19,964 nucleotides of DNA from Dasania sp051277005. GTDB lineage: Bacteria; Pseudomonadota; Gammaproteobacteria; Pseudomonadales; Dasaniaceae. The notes beneath the pieces were generated by a model that did no database searches, was not told the origin of the DNA, and saw only the letters and a program-made list of their open reading frames with translations. Position 1 is the stretch's first letter, and the number at the start of each line of letters is the position of its first letter. The stretch is taken from positions 1 to 19,964 of the forward strand of contig JBNMPS010000037.1 of assembly GCA_051277005.1 (NCBI GenBank). Direction: 5' to 3'. Positions 1 to 7,107 of the stretch are shown here, piece after piece. The position numbers and the translations under genes are program-made.

Positions 1-649
1 CCTCTGACTTGTTGTTACCCGTTTTGTCATTATCCGCTTTATCGGTGGCAATAAGATTATCGCGAACATTTTCTTCGGAAACGTGTTGTTCCGAAGACGC
101 TGGTAGCTTCCAACTCCACGTTTGTACGGTGGTTTCTATTGGCCGCATATCAATACAGTCAACGGGGCAGGGCTCTACACATAAATCGCAGCCGGTGCAT
201 TCATCTACAATTACCGTGTGCATGAGCTTAGCCGCACCGAGAATGGCATCAACCGGGCAGGCTTGTATGCACTTGGTGCAGCCTATGCACTCGTCTTCGC
301 GGATGTAGGCGATTTTTTTAACCGATTCAGTGCCGTGTTGGGCATCGAGAGCTAATGGTTCAACATCTAATAGATTCGCTAAATCGTTAATGGTGGCTTC
401 GCCGCCGGGAGGGCATTTGTTAATGGCCTCGCCTTCGGCAATCGCCTCAGCGTAGGGGCGGCAACCGGGATAACTGCATTGCCCGCATTGAGTTTGTGGC
501 AGCAGTTCTTCAATTTGATCGACAATAGGATTACCTTCGGTTTTAAACCGAATATCGGCGAAGCCTAATAACGCGCCAAAGGGAATGCCTAAAGCTGCCA
601 GCGCAATCACAGCAGTGATAAGAGGATGCTGGGTAATTAATTCAATCAT
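1..649 (-). CDS. rnfB: RnfB, ion-translocating Rnf electron transport complex ferredoxin subunit (3' end outside window)
   Basis: Iron-sulfur subunit of the Rnf complex, which couples ferredoxin:NAD+ electron transfer to ion movement across the inner membrane; in some gammaproteobacteria it also keeps SoxR reduced. Reading from ATG at 649 gives 216 residues before the window edge. An N-terminal membrane helix (about 8-30) is followed by a four-cysteine 4Fe-4S motif (C55, C58, C63, C79) and two classic ferredoxin motifs (C121/124/127/131 and C151/154/157/161). After about residue 170 the chain becomes a polar tail rich in Asp, Asn and Lys, and no stop is reached, so the C-terminal length is unknown. 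It starts 15 bp after the rnfA stop, consistent with an rnfAB operon on the minus strand. Confidence 0.96.
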   Translation of the reverse strand, partial: MIELITQHPLITAVIALAALGIPFGALLGFADIRFKTEGNPIVDQIEELLPQTQCGQCSYPGCRPYAEAIAEGEAINKCPPGGEATINDLANLLDVEPLALDAQHGTESVKKIAYIREDECIGCTKCIQACPVDAILGAAKLMHTVIVDECTGCDLCVEPCPVDCIDMRPIETTVQTWSWKLPASSEQHVSEENVRDNLIATDKADNDKTGNNKSE

Positions 650-664
650 TTATGGTTAATACCC

Positions 665-1243
665 TTACACCAAACCCGCAAAACCCATAAAGGCTAGCGA
701 CATTAAGCCGGCGGTAATCATGCCAATGGCAGCACCTTTAAAGGGTGTGGGCACATCGGCTGCCGCCAACCGTTCGCGCATGGCGGCGAATAAAACCAAT
801 ACTAACGAGAAACCCGCCGCCGCACCAAAGCCATAAAAGGCCGATTCGATAAAGCTGTGGTTTTTGTTAATGTTTAACAGGGCAACACCTAACACCGCGC
901 AATTAGTGGTTATGAGCGGTAAGAATACCCCCAGTACTTTATATAACAGCGGGCTGGTTTTACGCACCACCATTTCGGTGAATTGCACTACCACTGCGAT
1001 AACCAAAATGAAGGAGATGGTTCGTAGGTATTCAAGGCCGAGAGGCACCAGTAACCATTCATAAGTTAACCAGCTACAAATAGAGGCGAGAGTTAATACA
1101 AAGGTGGTGGCGCTGGACATGCCAATGGCTGTTTCGAGTTTGTTGGACACGCCCATGAAAGGGCACAGTCCTAGGAACTGTACCAGTATGAAGTTGTTTA
1201 CTAATACCGCGCTGAGTAGTAATAGTGCGTAGTCGGCTAGCAT
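665..1243 (-). CDS. rnfA: RnfA, membrane subunit of the Rnf electron transport complex
   Basis: Integral inner-membrane subunit of the Rnf complex, homologous to NqrE of the Na+-translocating NADH:quinone reductase. The 192-residue product matches the usual family length of about 193 and is almost entirely membrane helix. Conserved stretches are visible: VLVNNFILVQFLGLCPFMG near residues 14-32, the VVVQFTEMVVRKTSP segment mid-protein and PLITTNCAVLGVALL; the two cysteine-containing segments are those associated with the membrane Fe-S site in RnfA/NqrE. The ATG at 1243 gives the canonical N-terminus. It is the first rnf gene in this operon and lies downstream of metG on the same strand, separated by 178 bp that contain a strong inverted repeat. 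Confidence 0.97.
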   Translation of the reverse strand: MLADYALLLLSAVLVNNFILVQFLGLCPFMGVSNKLETAIGMSSATTFVLTLASICSWLTYEWLLVPLGLEYLRTISFILVIAVVVQFTEMVVRKTSPLLYKVLGVFLPLITTNCAVLGVALLNINKNHSFIESAFYGFGAAAGFSLVLVLFAAMRERLAAADVPTPFKGAAIGMITAGLMSLAFMGFAGLV

Positions 1244-1316
1244 GCTGGTGTTCTGCTTCCTTTTTTTGTTAGTAACTTGGGATGATTTTTTCCTGGTTTG
1301 TTGGTTACTTTTTTAG

Positions 1317-1356
1317 CGAGTCAGTTTTCTTTGTGTGCCCAAAGAAAACTGACTCG
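1317..1356. repeat. Perfect 17-bp inverted repeat between metG and rnfA
   Basis: The arms cgagtcagttttctttg (1317-1333) and its exact reverse complement (1340-1356) flank a 6-base loop, tgtgcc. No T-run follows the hairpin on the minus strand, so it is not a textbook intrinsic terminator for metG; it could act as an mRNA 3'-end stabiliser or be a dispersed palindromic repeat. The core tttctttg/caaagaaa recurs at 5261-5295 and in degenerate form at 3773-3809. Confidence 0.85.
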
Positions 1357-1421
1357 TTCAGGAAGGCGAAAACCTTAATCAAAAACAAACTGAGAAAGGT
1401 AACGTTGAAAAAGCGATGGGG

Positions 1422-3482
1422 TTACTTAACCCGCATCCCCGCTTGTGCCCCTGCATGCGGCTCCAACAACCAAATATCTTCTCCGCCTGGCCCAGCCGCC
1501 AATACCATGCCCTCTGATAGCCCAAACCGCATCTTACGTGGTTTTAAGTTCGCCACCATCACCGTTAACTTGCCCATCAAATCCTCTGGTTTGTAGGCGG
1601 TCTTAATCGCTGCAAACACTTGTTTTTTCTCTTCACCCAAACTCAGCGTTAGCTTTAATAACTTATCCGCACCTTCAACATGCTCGGCATGGGTGATCTC
1701 GGCGATGCGTAGGTCTATCTTGGCGAAGTCTTCAAATTCGATTTCGGCGGGTGGCTCTTGTTCGGTTGCCTTCTTTGGCTTTTTGGCTTTTTTCTCGGCT
1801 TTCTTCGGCGAAGCTTCGCCGGCTTGGTCTGACTTACTGGACTCTACAATAGCGTCGACTTTATCGGTTTCGATACGCGACATCATAGGCTTAAATTTGT
1901 TGATTTGGTGGCTAAGCAAAGGTTCGATTGCATCGACCCAGTTTAAATCACTGTTTAAAAAGGCTTCGGCTTTGGCAGCAGTAATCGGCAAAATTGGCTT
2001 GAGGTAAGTCATGATCAAGCGGAACATGTTGACGCACTGCGAGCTAATGGCTAATACCTTTTGTTCTTGGCCTTCTTGTTTGGCCAGTGCCCAAGGCTCT
2101 TGGCTGTCGAAGTATTCGTTGGTGGCATCGGCCAGCGCCATGATTTCGCGCAGGGCTTTGCTGTATTCACGTTGCTCAAAGTGTTTGGCGATTTCTTCGC
2201 CTTTGTTTACACCTTCTTGCCATAGCTCGGGGTTGTCTAACTCGGCGGCCATAATACCATCGTGCTTTTTGGTGATGAACTTGGCGCTGCGGCTGGCGAT
2301 GTTAATCACCTTGCCGACTAGGTCAGAGTTAACACGCTGCACGAAGTCGTTGAGGTTTAAATCAATATCGTCTACCGCGGCCGATAGCTTGGCAGCGTAG
2401 TAGTAGCGTAGGTATTCGGCATCTAAATGCTCAAGGTAGGTTTGTGCCTTGATAAAGGTACCGCGCGACTTGGACATTTTTTGATGATTAACGGTTAAAA
2501 AACCGTGAGCAAAAATAGCGGTGGGCTTGCGGTAACCCGCCGATTCCAACATGGCAGGCCAAAATAGGCCGTGGAAGTTGATGATGTCTTTACCAATGAA
2601 GTGATAAAGCTCAGCGCTAGACTCTTTACCCCAGAATTCATCAAAGCTTAAGCCAGACTTATTTAAATCGGCATTGTCGCAGTAGTTTTTAAAGCTGGCC
2701 ATGTAGCCAATGGGGGCATCTAACCAGACGTAAAAGTATTTTCCCGGCGCATCGGGTATTTCAAAACCGAAGTAGGGTGCATCGCGTGATATATCCCACT
2801 CCTGCAGCCCTGGCTCTAGCCATTCGTTAAGCTTGTTGGCAATTTGAGGTTGTAGGTGGCCGCTTTGAGTCCACTCCTTGAGCATATCTTCAAAGGAGGA
2901 AAGCGTTAAAAAATAGTGGGTTGATTGCTTCTCAACTGGGGTCGCACCCGAAATAGCTGATTGTGGGTTAATCAAATCTGCCGGGCTGTAGGTGGCGCCA
3001 CAGACTTCACAGTTATCACCATACTGGTCGTCGGTTTTACATTTGGGGCAGGTACCTTTGATGTAACGGTCGGCCAGGAACAATTCTTTTTCGGGGTCGA
3101 ACAGCTGGGTAATCTCACGGCTTGCAATATGACCGTTGGCGCGTAGTTTGTTGTAAAAGTCTTCCGACAGCATTTTGTTTTCGTCGCTGTGGGTAGAGTG
3201 GTAGTTATCAAAGTCGATTAAAAAGCCATCGAAGTCTTTTTGGTGCTCGGCTTTTACATTGGCAATTTGCTGCTCGGAAGTGAGGCCGTTCTTTTCGGCG
3301 GTGAGCATAATGGCGGTGCCATGGGCATCATCGGCGCAAACATAGGTGCACTGGTGACCGCGCTGTTTTTGGAAGCGTACCCAGATATCGGTTTGGATGG
3401 TCTCTAGCAAATGGCCCAAGTGGAGGGAACCGTTGGCGTAGGGTAGAGCGCTGGTGACCAGGATTTTGCGTGCTTCAGCCAT
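1422..3482 (-). CDS. metG: Methionyl-tRNA synthetase
   Basis: Class I aminoacyl-tRNA synthetase that charges tRNA-Met in the cytoplasm. The 686-residue chain has the ATP-binding HLGH motif at 21-24, a zinc-binding insertion with C145/C148 and C158/C161 (MetG1 type), and the KMSKS loop at 335-339. An anticodon-binding helical domain follows to about residue 540, then a Lys/Ala/Glu-rich linker (about 550-580) and a C-terminal EMAPII/Trbp111-like tRNA-binding domain (about 580-686), the dimerising long form typical of proteobacteria. The ATG at 3482 gives the standard N-terminus. Divergent from mrp/apbC across a long gap, a metG/mrp adjacency also seen in pseudomonads. Confidence 0.98.
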   Translation of the reverse strand: MAEARKILVTSALPYANGSLHLGHLLETIQTDIWVRFQKQRGHQCTYVCADDAHGTAIMLTAEKNGLTSEQQIANVKAEHQKDFDGFLIDFDNYHSTHSDENKMLSEDFYNKLRANGHIASREITQLFDPEKELFLADRYIKGTCPKCKTDDQYGDNCEVCGATYSPADLINPQSAISGATPVEKQSTHYFLTLSSFEDMLKEWTQSGHLQPQIANKLNEWLEPGLQEWDISRDAPYFGFEIPDAPGKYFYVWLDAPIGYMASFKNYCDNADLNKSGLSFDEFWGKESSAELYHFIGKDIINFHGLFWPAMLESAGYRKPTAIFAHGFLTVNHQKMSKSRGTFIKAQTYLEHLDAEYLRYYYAAKLSAAVDDIDLNLNDFVQRVNSDLVGKVINIASRSAKFITKKHDGIMAAELDNPELWQEGVNKGEEIAKHFEQREYSKALREIMALADATNEYFDSQEPWALAKQEGQEQKVLAISSQCVNMFRLIMTYLKPILPITAAKAEAFLNSDLNWVDAIEPLLSHQINKFKPMMSRIETDKVDAIVESSKSDQAGEASPKKAEKKAKKPKKATEQEPPAEIEFEDFAKIDLRIAEITHAEHVEGADKLLKLTLSLGEEKKQVFAAIKTAYKPEDLMGKLTVMVANLKPRKMRFGLSEGMVLAAGPGGEDIWLLEPHAGAQAGMRVK

Positions 3483-3535
3483 GTTTGGATAATGCCTAAT
3501 GGTTGGGTTGGTGAGTGTGATATTTAAAGCGGGAT

Positions 3536-3564
3536 ACTATAGCGGTTTTGGGGGGGGATTTCAT
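3536..3564 (-). promoter_or_regulatory. Candidate metG promoter with G8/C8 tract in the spacer
   Basis: On the minus strand a TATAGT -10-like hexamer lies at 3541-3536, about 50 bases upstream of the metG ATG. Immediately upstream is a run of eight C (eight G on the plus strand, 3550-3557), which would fall in the -10/-35 spacer. The hexamer 17 bases upstream is a poor -35 (ATGAAA), so the assignment is tentative. Confidence 0.3.
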
Positions 3565-4098
3565 TCTTCTGTGGGCTGAAATTGGCTATTTATGTCATCC
3601 CGTGGTGGTGAGAATTTCGTTATTCAGCTTGGCCCGGAATCTATTGCTGTTGTCATGCCTAACGTATTTCACGGAGCAGGCCCTCCTCGTGAAGGCGGAT
3701 ATCCAGGTAGTTTGTTTTTTCTTGGTTAGTTGGTTGTGTTATGGGTAGGATATCGCTCTCCTAGGCGAGGTGTTTCTTTTACTTGTCCAAATGAAAGTAA
3801 CTAAAGAAAACGGCCCCTACTGCGAGCCCTGTGTTGCAATTTTTCGCCAGATCACCGATACGACTCAAAATGCCACGGTTGAGTGGTTATTAGTGAGATG
3901 CGGGTTCGGGTTGTCGTGGTGATACGATATGATCACGTTCCTAAAAGTGGGGGCGGTTTGAATCATGCCGCTCCCTTTGATTTTTCGCTTACAATGATGA
4001 TTAGTTTATAGCATAGCGACCTTTTTTTACCTCCTATGCTGTGCAGCGTATACTATCGGCTGTTTTGTGTTTTCTTATTCATTCCAAAGAGTGTCTCT
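3565..4098. other. Long intergenic stretch, repeat-like and decayed
   Basis: No convincing gene. Bases 3594-3710 contain phrases such as gtcatcccg, cccggaatct and ggatatccagg, which resemble worn-down copies of the dispersed palindromic repeats with GTCATTCC/GGAATC edges common in proteobacterial intergenic DNA. Bases 3773-3809 form an imperfect hairpin with tttctttt and aaagaaaa outer arms and ttactt/aagtaa inner arms, followed by ggcccctactgcgagccct. The last 240 bases before mrp should carry its promoter, but I could not pick out a good one. Confidence 0.5.
3773..3809. repeat. Imperfect hairpin related to the tttctttg/caaagaaa repeat
   Basis: Nested arms tttctt/aagaaa and ttactt/aagtaa enclose a loop of about 9 bases. 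The outer arms match those of the inverted repeats at 1317-1356 and 5261-5295, suggesting one dispersed intergenic repeat family in this genome. Confidence 0.5.
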
Positions 4099-5196
4099 AT
4101 GTTATCCACTTCACAGCAGCAAATAGAACAAATATTGGGCTCATCCATCGACCCACACCTGCAATGCGCATTACAAGATGTTCAAGCTATTCAATCCGTA
4201 TTTATCGAAGGCGATACCGTTAGTGTTACCGTTAAATTGCCTTATCCGCTAGCCAGTGTGCAAAGTGAGCGTGAAGCGATACTTGAGGCATTGGTAAAAG
4301 AGCATTTCCCGCATGTGGATGTGAAGGTGACGATTAGCTCGTCGATAGTGGCAAAACAAGTGCCAGAAGGGCAGCAAAATTTAGCCGGTGTAAAAAATAT
4401 TATTGCGGTAGCGTCGGGTAAAGGTGGTGTAGGTAAATCGACCACTTCAGTAAATTTAGCCCTGGCATTGGTTAAAGACGGCGCACGTGTTGGTTTGTTA
4501 GATGCTGATATTTACGGTCCCAGCCAGTCGGTGATGTTAGGTGTGGCTGAAGGTACTCGCCCCGAGCCTTATGGTGAAAACAAAATGACACCGGTGCCGG
4601 CTTACGGTCTTCAAAGTATGTCTATGGGTTATCTCGTTACAGAGAAAACCCCCATGGTATGGCGCGGCCCTATGGCGAGTGGCGCGCTTGAACAATTGTT
4701 ACGTCAAACCCATTGGCAGGATTTGGATTATCTAATTATCGACATGCCGCCAGGTACCGGTGATATTCAGCTGACCTTATCGCAACGGGTACCGGTTGCA
4801 GGTGCAGTGATTGTGACAACGCCACAAGACATTGCATTACTGGATGCCAAAAAAGGTGTGGAGATGTTTAACCAAGTGAACGTGCGGGTGCTGGGGGTGG
4901 TCGAGAATATGGCGACTCACGTTTGCACCAGTTGCGGACATGAAGAGCATATTTTTGGTGCCGGCGGTGGTGAGCGTATTGCAGAGGAATACGGTGTGCC
5001 GTTATTGGGTGCCTTACCTTTATCGTTGAGCATTCGTCAGCAAACCGATGCGGGCAAGCCGACGGTGGTGGCGGAACCTGAGGGTGATATAGCTAAGCAT
5101 TATGGTGATATTGCTAGAAATACCGCGGCGCAGTTGGCGTTGATGAATGAGGCTGGGAATTCTGCCGTGCCGGAGATTGTGATTAGCGACGATTAA
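4099..5196 (+). CDS. apbC: Mrp/ApbC family iron-sulfur cluster carrier ATPase
   Basis: P-loop ATPase of the Mrp/NBP35 family, which binds and hands on Fe-S clusters in the cytoplasm. The product has 365 residues: an N-terminal MIP18/DUF59-like domain (about 1-80), the deviant Walker A GKGGVGKST at 107-115, the family signature DMPPGTGD near 215-222, and the cluster-binding pair C276-x-x-C279 in the segment before the conserved EHIFG stretch. The frame is open further upstream to 4036, but those 21 residues resemble no Mrp N-terminus; the ATG at 4099 starts a typical Mrp sequence and has a purine-rich ribosome site (aaagagtg) just before it. It is divergent from metG and convergent with the dCMP deaminase gene. 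Confidence 0.96.
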   Translation: MLSTSQQQIEQILGSSIDPHLQCALQDVQAIQSVFIEGDTVSVTVKLPYPLASVQSEREAILEALVKEHFPHVDVKVTISSSIVAKQVPEGQQNLAGVKNIIAVASGKGGVGKSTTSVNLALALVKDGARVGLLDADIYGPSQSVMLGVAEGTRPEPYGENKMTPVPAYGLQSMSMGYLVTEKTPMVWRGPMASGALEQLLRQTHWQDLDYLIIDMPPGTGDIQLTLSQRVPVAGAVIVTTPQDIALLDAKKGVEMFNQVNVRVLGVVENMATHVCTSCGHEEHIFGAGGGERIAEEYGVPLLGALPLSLSIRQQTDAGKPTVVAEPEGDIAKHYGDIARNTAAQLALMNEAGNSAVPEIVISDD

Positions 5197-5260
5197 TGAT
5201 GGGCTTAGCTGTCGACGGAGTTGCGCAGAGGGCCGAAGGGTGCCGGGCTCAATGTGAGCC

Positions 5261-5295
5261 TTTCTTTGGGCAATCAATAAAAATATTCAAAGAAA
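5261..5295. repeat. 8-bp inverted repeat, third copy of the intergenic repeat core
   Basis: tttctttg (5261-5268) and caaagaaa (5288-5295) are exact reverse complements separated by 19 bases. The copy lies just downstream of mrp, and its arms repeat those of the much longer hairpin at 1317-1356. There is no T-run directly after the hairpin, so a terminator role is unproven. Confidence 0.5.
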
Positions 5296-5362
5296 ACGTC
5301 TCCCTTGTCACTTGTTGGTTTCGCGTCTTTCAGCTACTCAGAAACTAGCGGTCGGTCGGGAG

Positions 5363-5392
5363 TTTGGATACCGGCCTCTGCCGGTATACAAA
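5363..5392 (-). terminator. Strong stem-loop abutting the dCMP deaminase stop codon
   Basis: A 13-bp stem with one mismatch (arms 5363-5375 and 5380-5392, core ataccggc/gccggtat) closes a 4-base loop, ctct. On the minus strand it begins with the first base after the stop codon. No T-run follows, so it may protect the mRNA 3' end or assist termination between the convergent genes. The CCGGC/GCCGG core also resembles common dispersed palindromes. Confidence 0.45.
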
Positions 5393-5893
5393 TTACTGAT
5401 TAGCGTACTCTTCAACCGAAGGTTGCAGCACTCTCAGCGCCACCCCAGCCTTAGCAAACATGTCTCTGGTCTCCTGACCCGCATGATATTGCGTCTTCGC
5501 TACAACTGTTTTAATGCCACAGCTAATAATCAACATAGCACACACTCTACAGGGCTCCATTTTGCAGTACAGGGTACTGTTTTCTAGAGCGATGCCATGA
5601 CGTGCAGCTTGGCAGATTGCGTTTTGTTCGGCATGTATAGTACGCATGCAGTGTTGGCGGGTGGTGCCATCATCGTCAATAACTTGCTTCATCAAATGGC
5701 CAGCCTCGTCGCAGTGATCTAGTCCTGGGGGTGAGCCTACGTAACCGGTAGAGATGATGCGTTTATCTCTAACGATGATACAGCCTGACTTACCACGGTC
5801 ACAGGTGGCTCTAGTGGATACGGTCTCCATCATGTCGAAAAAGTAGTCGTCCCAATCTGGTCTCATGTCGCTGATCTCGTAGTGTTTATTCAT
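5393..5893 (-). CDS. Deoxycytidylate (dCMP) deaminase, zinc-dependent
   Basis: Predicted to hydrolyse dCMP to dUMP, the precursor for thymidylate synthase. The 166-residue product has the cytidine-deaminase-fold zinc site: H87-A-E89 (ligand and catalytic glutamate) and P-C115-x-x-C118. The GYVGSPPGLDHCDEAGH stretch (50-66) is the substrate-site signature of dCMP deaminases of the ComEB/phage T4 Cd type, separating it from cytosine, tRNA-adenosine and guanine deaminases. The frame continues upstream to a TTG at 5932, but the ATG at 5893 fits family length. It is unrelated in fold to dCTP deaminase (Dcd), whose gene sits beside apbC in pseudomonads. Convergent with mrp. Confidence 0.92.
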   Translation of the reverse strand: MNKHYEISDMRPDWDDYFFDMMETVSTRATCDRGKSGCIIVRDKRIISTGYVGSPPGLDHCDEAGHLMKQVIDDDGTTRQHCMRTIHAEQNAICQAARHGIALENSTLYCKMEPCRVCAMLIISCGIKTVVAKTQYHAGQETRDMFAKAGVALRVLQPSVEEYANQ

Positions 5894-5941
5894 TATTTTA
5901 TTTTGGTGAGCTCTCAGGCGTTTGAGAGTCAAGTGCTGACT

Positions 5942-5950
5942 AGTATATCA
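5942..5950 (-). promoter_or_regulatory. Candidate extended -10 for the dCMP deaminase gene
   Basis: On the minus strand the sequence TGATATACT reads as an extended -10 (TGn followed by TATACT, 5947-5942). It would give a leader of about 40 bases before the ATG at 5893. No good -35 is visible at 17 bases, as is usual for extended -10 promoters. Confidence 0.4.
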
Positions 5951-6404
5951 GCTGTGATAATGGCTTACCTATGGCTTTCTTTAGTATTCGACCTGCTGTC
6001 TTAGTAGCGCGAGATGGGTGTATGTTTGTTTATTGATCAGCAGGTAAGATTAAGAAACTCTATTTTTTACCAGAATGGAGTTAATCGACTAGGTGAAAAT
6101 ACGTAGGGTTATACTGAATTATCTTTTGATGGTTGAGCTGGGTTACGTTAATTGACTAGGTAAAAATACGTAGTTTTATTTTAGGTTTTGTTTTGAATAA
6201 AAAGTAATTTTTTAATGCTTTTTGTTTGGTTTTTTACTTAAAAAAAGCGTTAGAGTTGGGCCGTCACAAGGTTGATGTGATGGCTATCTCATTCTTTATT
6301 ATCTTCTTGTTTTTTATACTTATCCACAATGACAAAGTCTGCAATAGGGTCTTTAATTCACTGACTTAATCGTTACCCACCTTGTTGGTATTAGGAATTC
6401 TGTT
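5951..6404. other. Long intergenic region with paired direct repeats
   Basis: No gene seen on either strand. The stretch is AT-rich and carries two copies of a 33-bp sequence (6080-6112 and 6147-6179). A TATACT hexamer at 6315-6320 is a possible -10 for the small gene at 6405, with only a weak -35 (TTCTTT, 6292-6297) 17 bases upstream. Confidence 0.6.
6080..6179 (+). repeat. Two direct repeats of a 33-bp sequence (possible operator pair)
   Basis: Copies at 6080-6112 and 6147-6179 match at 29 of 33 positions and start 67 bases apart. Their shared heart is gactaggt followed by aaaatacgtag. Within each, ctagg and cgtag stand as an imperfect dyad around an AT-rich centre, the layout of a dimeric regulator's binding site. 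They lie in the gap between the divergent dCMP deaminase gene and the small gene at 6405, and could serve either. Confidence 0.75.
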
Positions 6405-6689
6405 ATGAGTATAATCTTTTCGCAAGCCAGTATTTTTCATTTGTATCGCTTAGGGTTAGTTGTAATGGGTAAAACAGGAGAAAAGTATCGATTAAGTGAT
6501 AAAAGAGATATGAACGCCTTGATTCGCTATTGTGATTTATCACGTGACCCTAGTATTAGTCGTCAATTTGATGCTTTTTTAGATTCTGTTGACTCTTCAA
6601 CCTTGGCGCTGATGAAGGCGAAACGTTTGATTAGTTATGCGGGCGAAATGGAAGATGGTAATCTCGCTCAGTTACGACGTGTAGGTTAA
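6405..6689 (+). CDS. Small hypothetical protein, 94 aa
   Basis: Not recognised. A 94-residue, predominantly polar protein without signal peptide, with a central charged stretch (YRLSDKRDMNALIRYCDLS) and a helical C-terminus (about 60-90). The start at 6405 has AGGA about 9 bases upstream; an internal ATG (codon 21, MGKTGEKYRL) is an alternative if the hydrophobic first 20 residues are not translated. That this is a real gene is supported by the ribosome site, the well-formed intrinsic terminator shortly after it and the unusual repeated sites upstream. It is monocistronic and not linked in strand to its neighbours. Confidence 0.65.
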   Translation: MSIIFSQASIFHLYRLGLVVMGKTGEKYRLSDKRDMNALIRYCDLSRDPSISRQFDAFLDSVDSSTLALMKAKRLISYAGEMEDGNLAQLRRVG

Positions 6690-6747
6690 TATTTTATTTT
6701 GATTACAGTTTTTAAGTAAGTGCCCCTGAAATATCAGGTCTCCAATT

Positions 6748-6782
6748 ACACCAAGCTCATACTGTGAGTTTGGTGTTTTTTT
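6748..6782 (+). terminator. Intrinsic terminator of the 94-aa gene
   Basis: A 12-bp stem (acaccaagctca, 6748-6759, pairing with tgagtttggtgt, 6765-6776, one G-T wobble) with loop tactg is followed by six T. It is 58 bases past the stop of the small gene. The A-rich complement is poor, so it mainly serves the plus strand. Confidence 0.85.
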
Positions 6783-6810
6783 ATGTGCGGGTTTTATTTT
6801 TCGCATAGTC

Positions 6811-7107
6811 CTATAGGCAGTCTAAGCCATCCAATACCATATGTATGATTAGTCCCAAACTTACAAGCCGAAGAGGTTTATAGGCGTAGATTAAGGCGTA
6901 AACAATAATGGCGGGATATTGGTGTAGTGGGTGAAAACCGATGCTGCAGCGTTCGGGGGAGTAGATAGGCGTGGCGAGTAAGTGGTCAATATCGACCAGT
7001 ATTGTGGCTAACATGATCAAAAATGCTTTTTGCCACTGTTGACGAAAAAACACAAAAGCGACTAGCAGGGGTACCAGCCCGTGTAAAACAATATGAAAGT
7101 ATTGCAT
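6811..7107 (-). CDS. DUF6122 family inner-membrane protein
   Basis: A 98-residue, very hydrophobic protein with about three to four predicted membrane segments. The stretch LVDIDHLLATPIYSPERCSIGFHPLH and the closing HMVLDGLDC match what I know of the DUF6122 family, distantly related to membrane-bound metal-dependent hydrolases (conserved Asp/His: DIDHLL, HPLH, HMVLDGLD). No biochemical function is established. The ATG at 7107 overlaps the yaeQ stop in a TGATG arrangement, which supports translational coupling; a TTG one codon earlier is possible but less likely. Confidence 0.85.
   Translation of the reverse strand: MQYFHIVLHGLVPLLVAFVFFRQQWQKAFLIMLATILVDIDHLLATPIYSPERCSIGFHPLHQYPAIIVYALIYAYKPLRLVSLGLIIHMVLDGLDCL

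Noticed and set aside
1282..1596. Plus-strand frame running through the 17-bp palindrome into metG
   Set aside because: It is antisense to the tRNA-binding domain of metG and its first third is the repeat itself.
3548..3748. Plus-strand open frame of 66 codons in the metG-mrp gap
   Set aside because: It falls on decayed repeat-like sequence, has no ribosome site, and its composition does not look like a protein.
4036..4098. Extended N-terminus of Mrp/ApbC starting at 4036
   Set aside because: The 21 extra residues are hydrophobic and Cys-rich and unlike any Mrp N-terminus; the ATG at 4099 gives the family start with a ribosome site.
5312..5587. Plus-strand open frame opposite the end of the dCMP deaminase gene
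   Set aside because: It runs antisense across conserved deaminase codons and the hairpin; no family resemblance.
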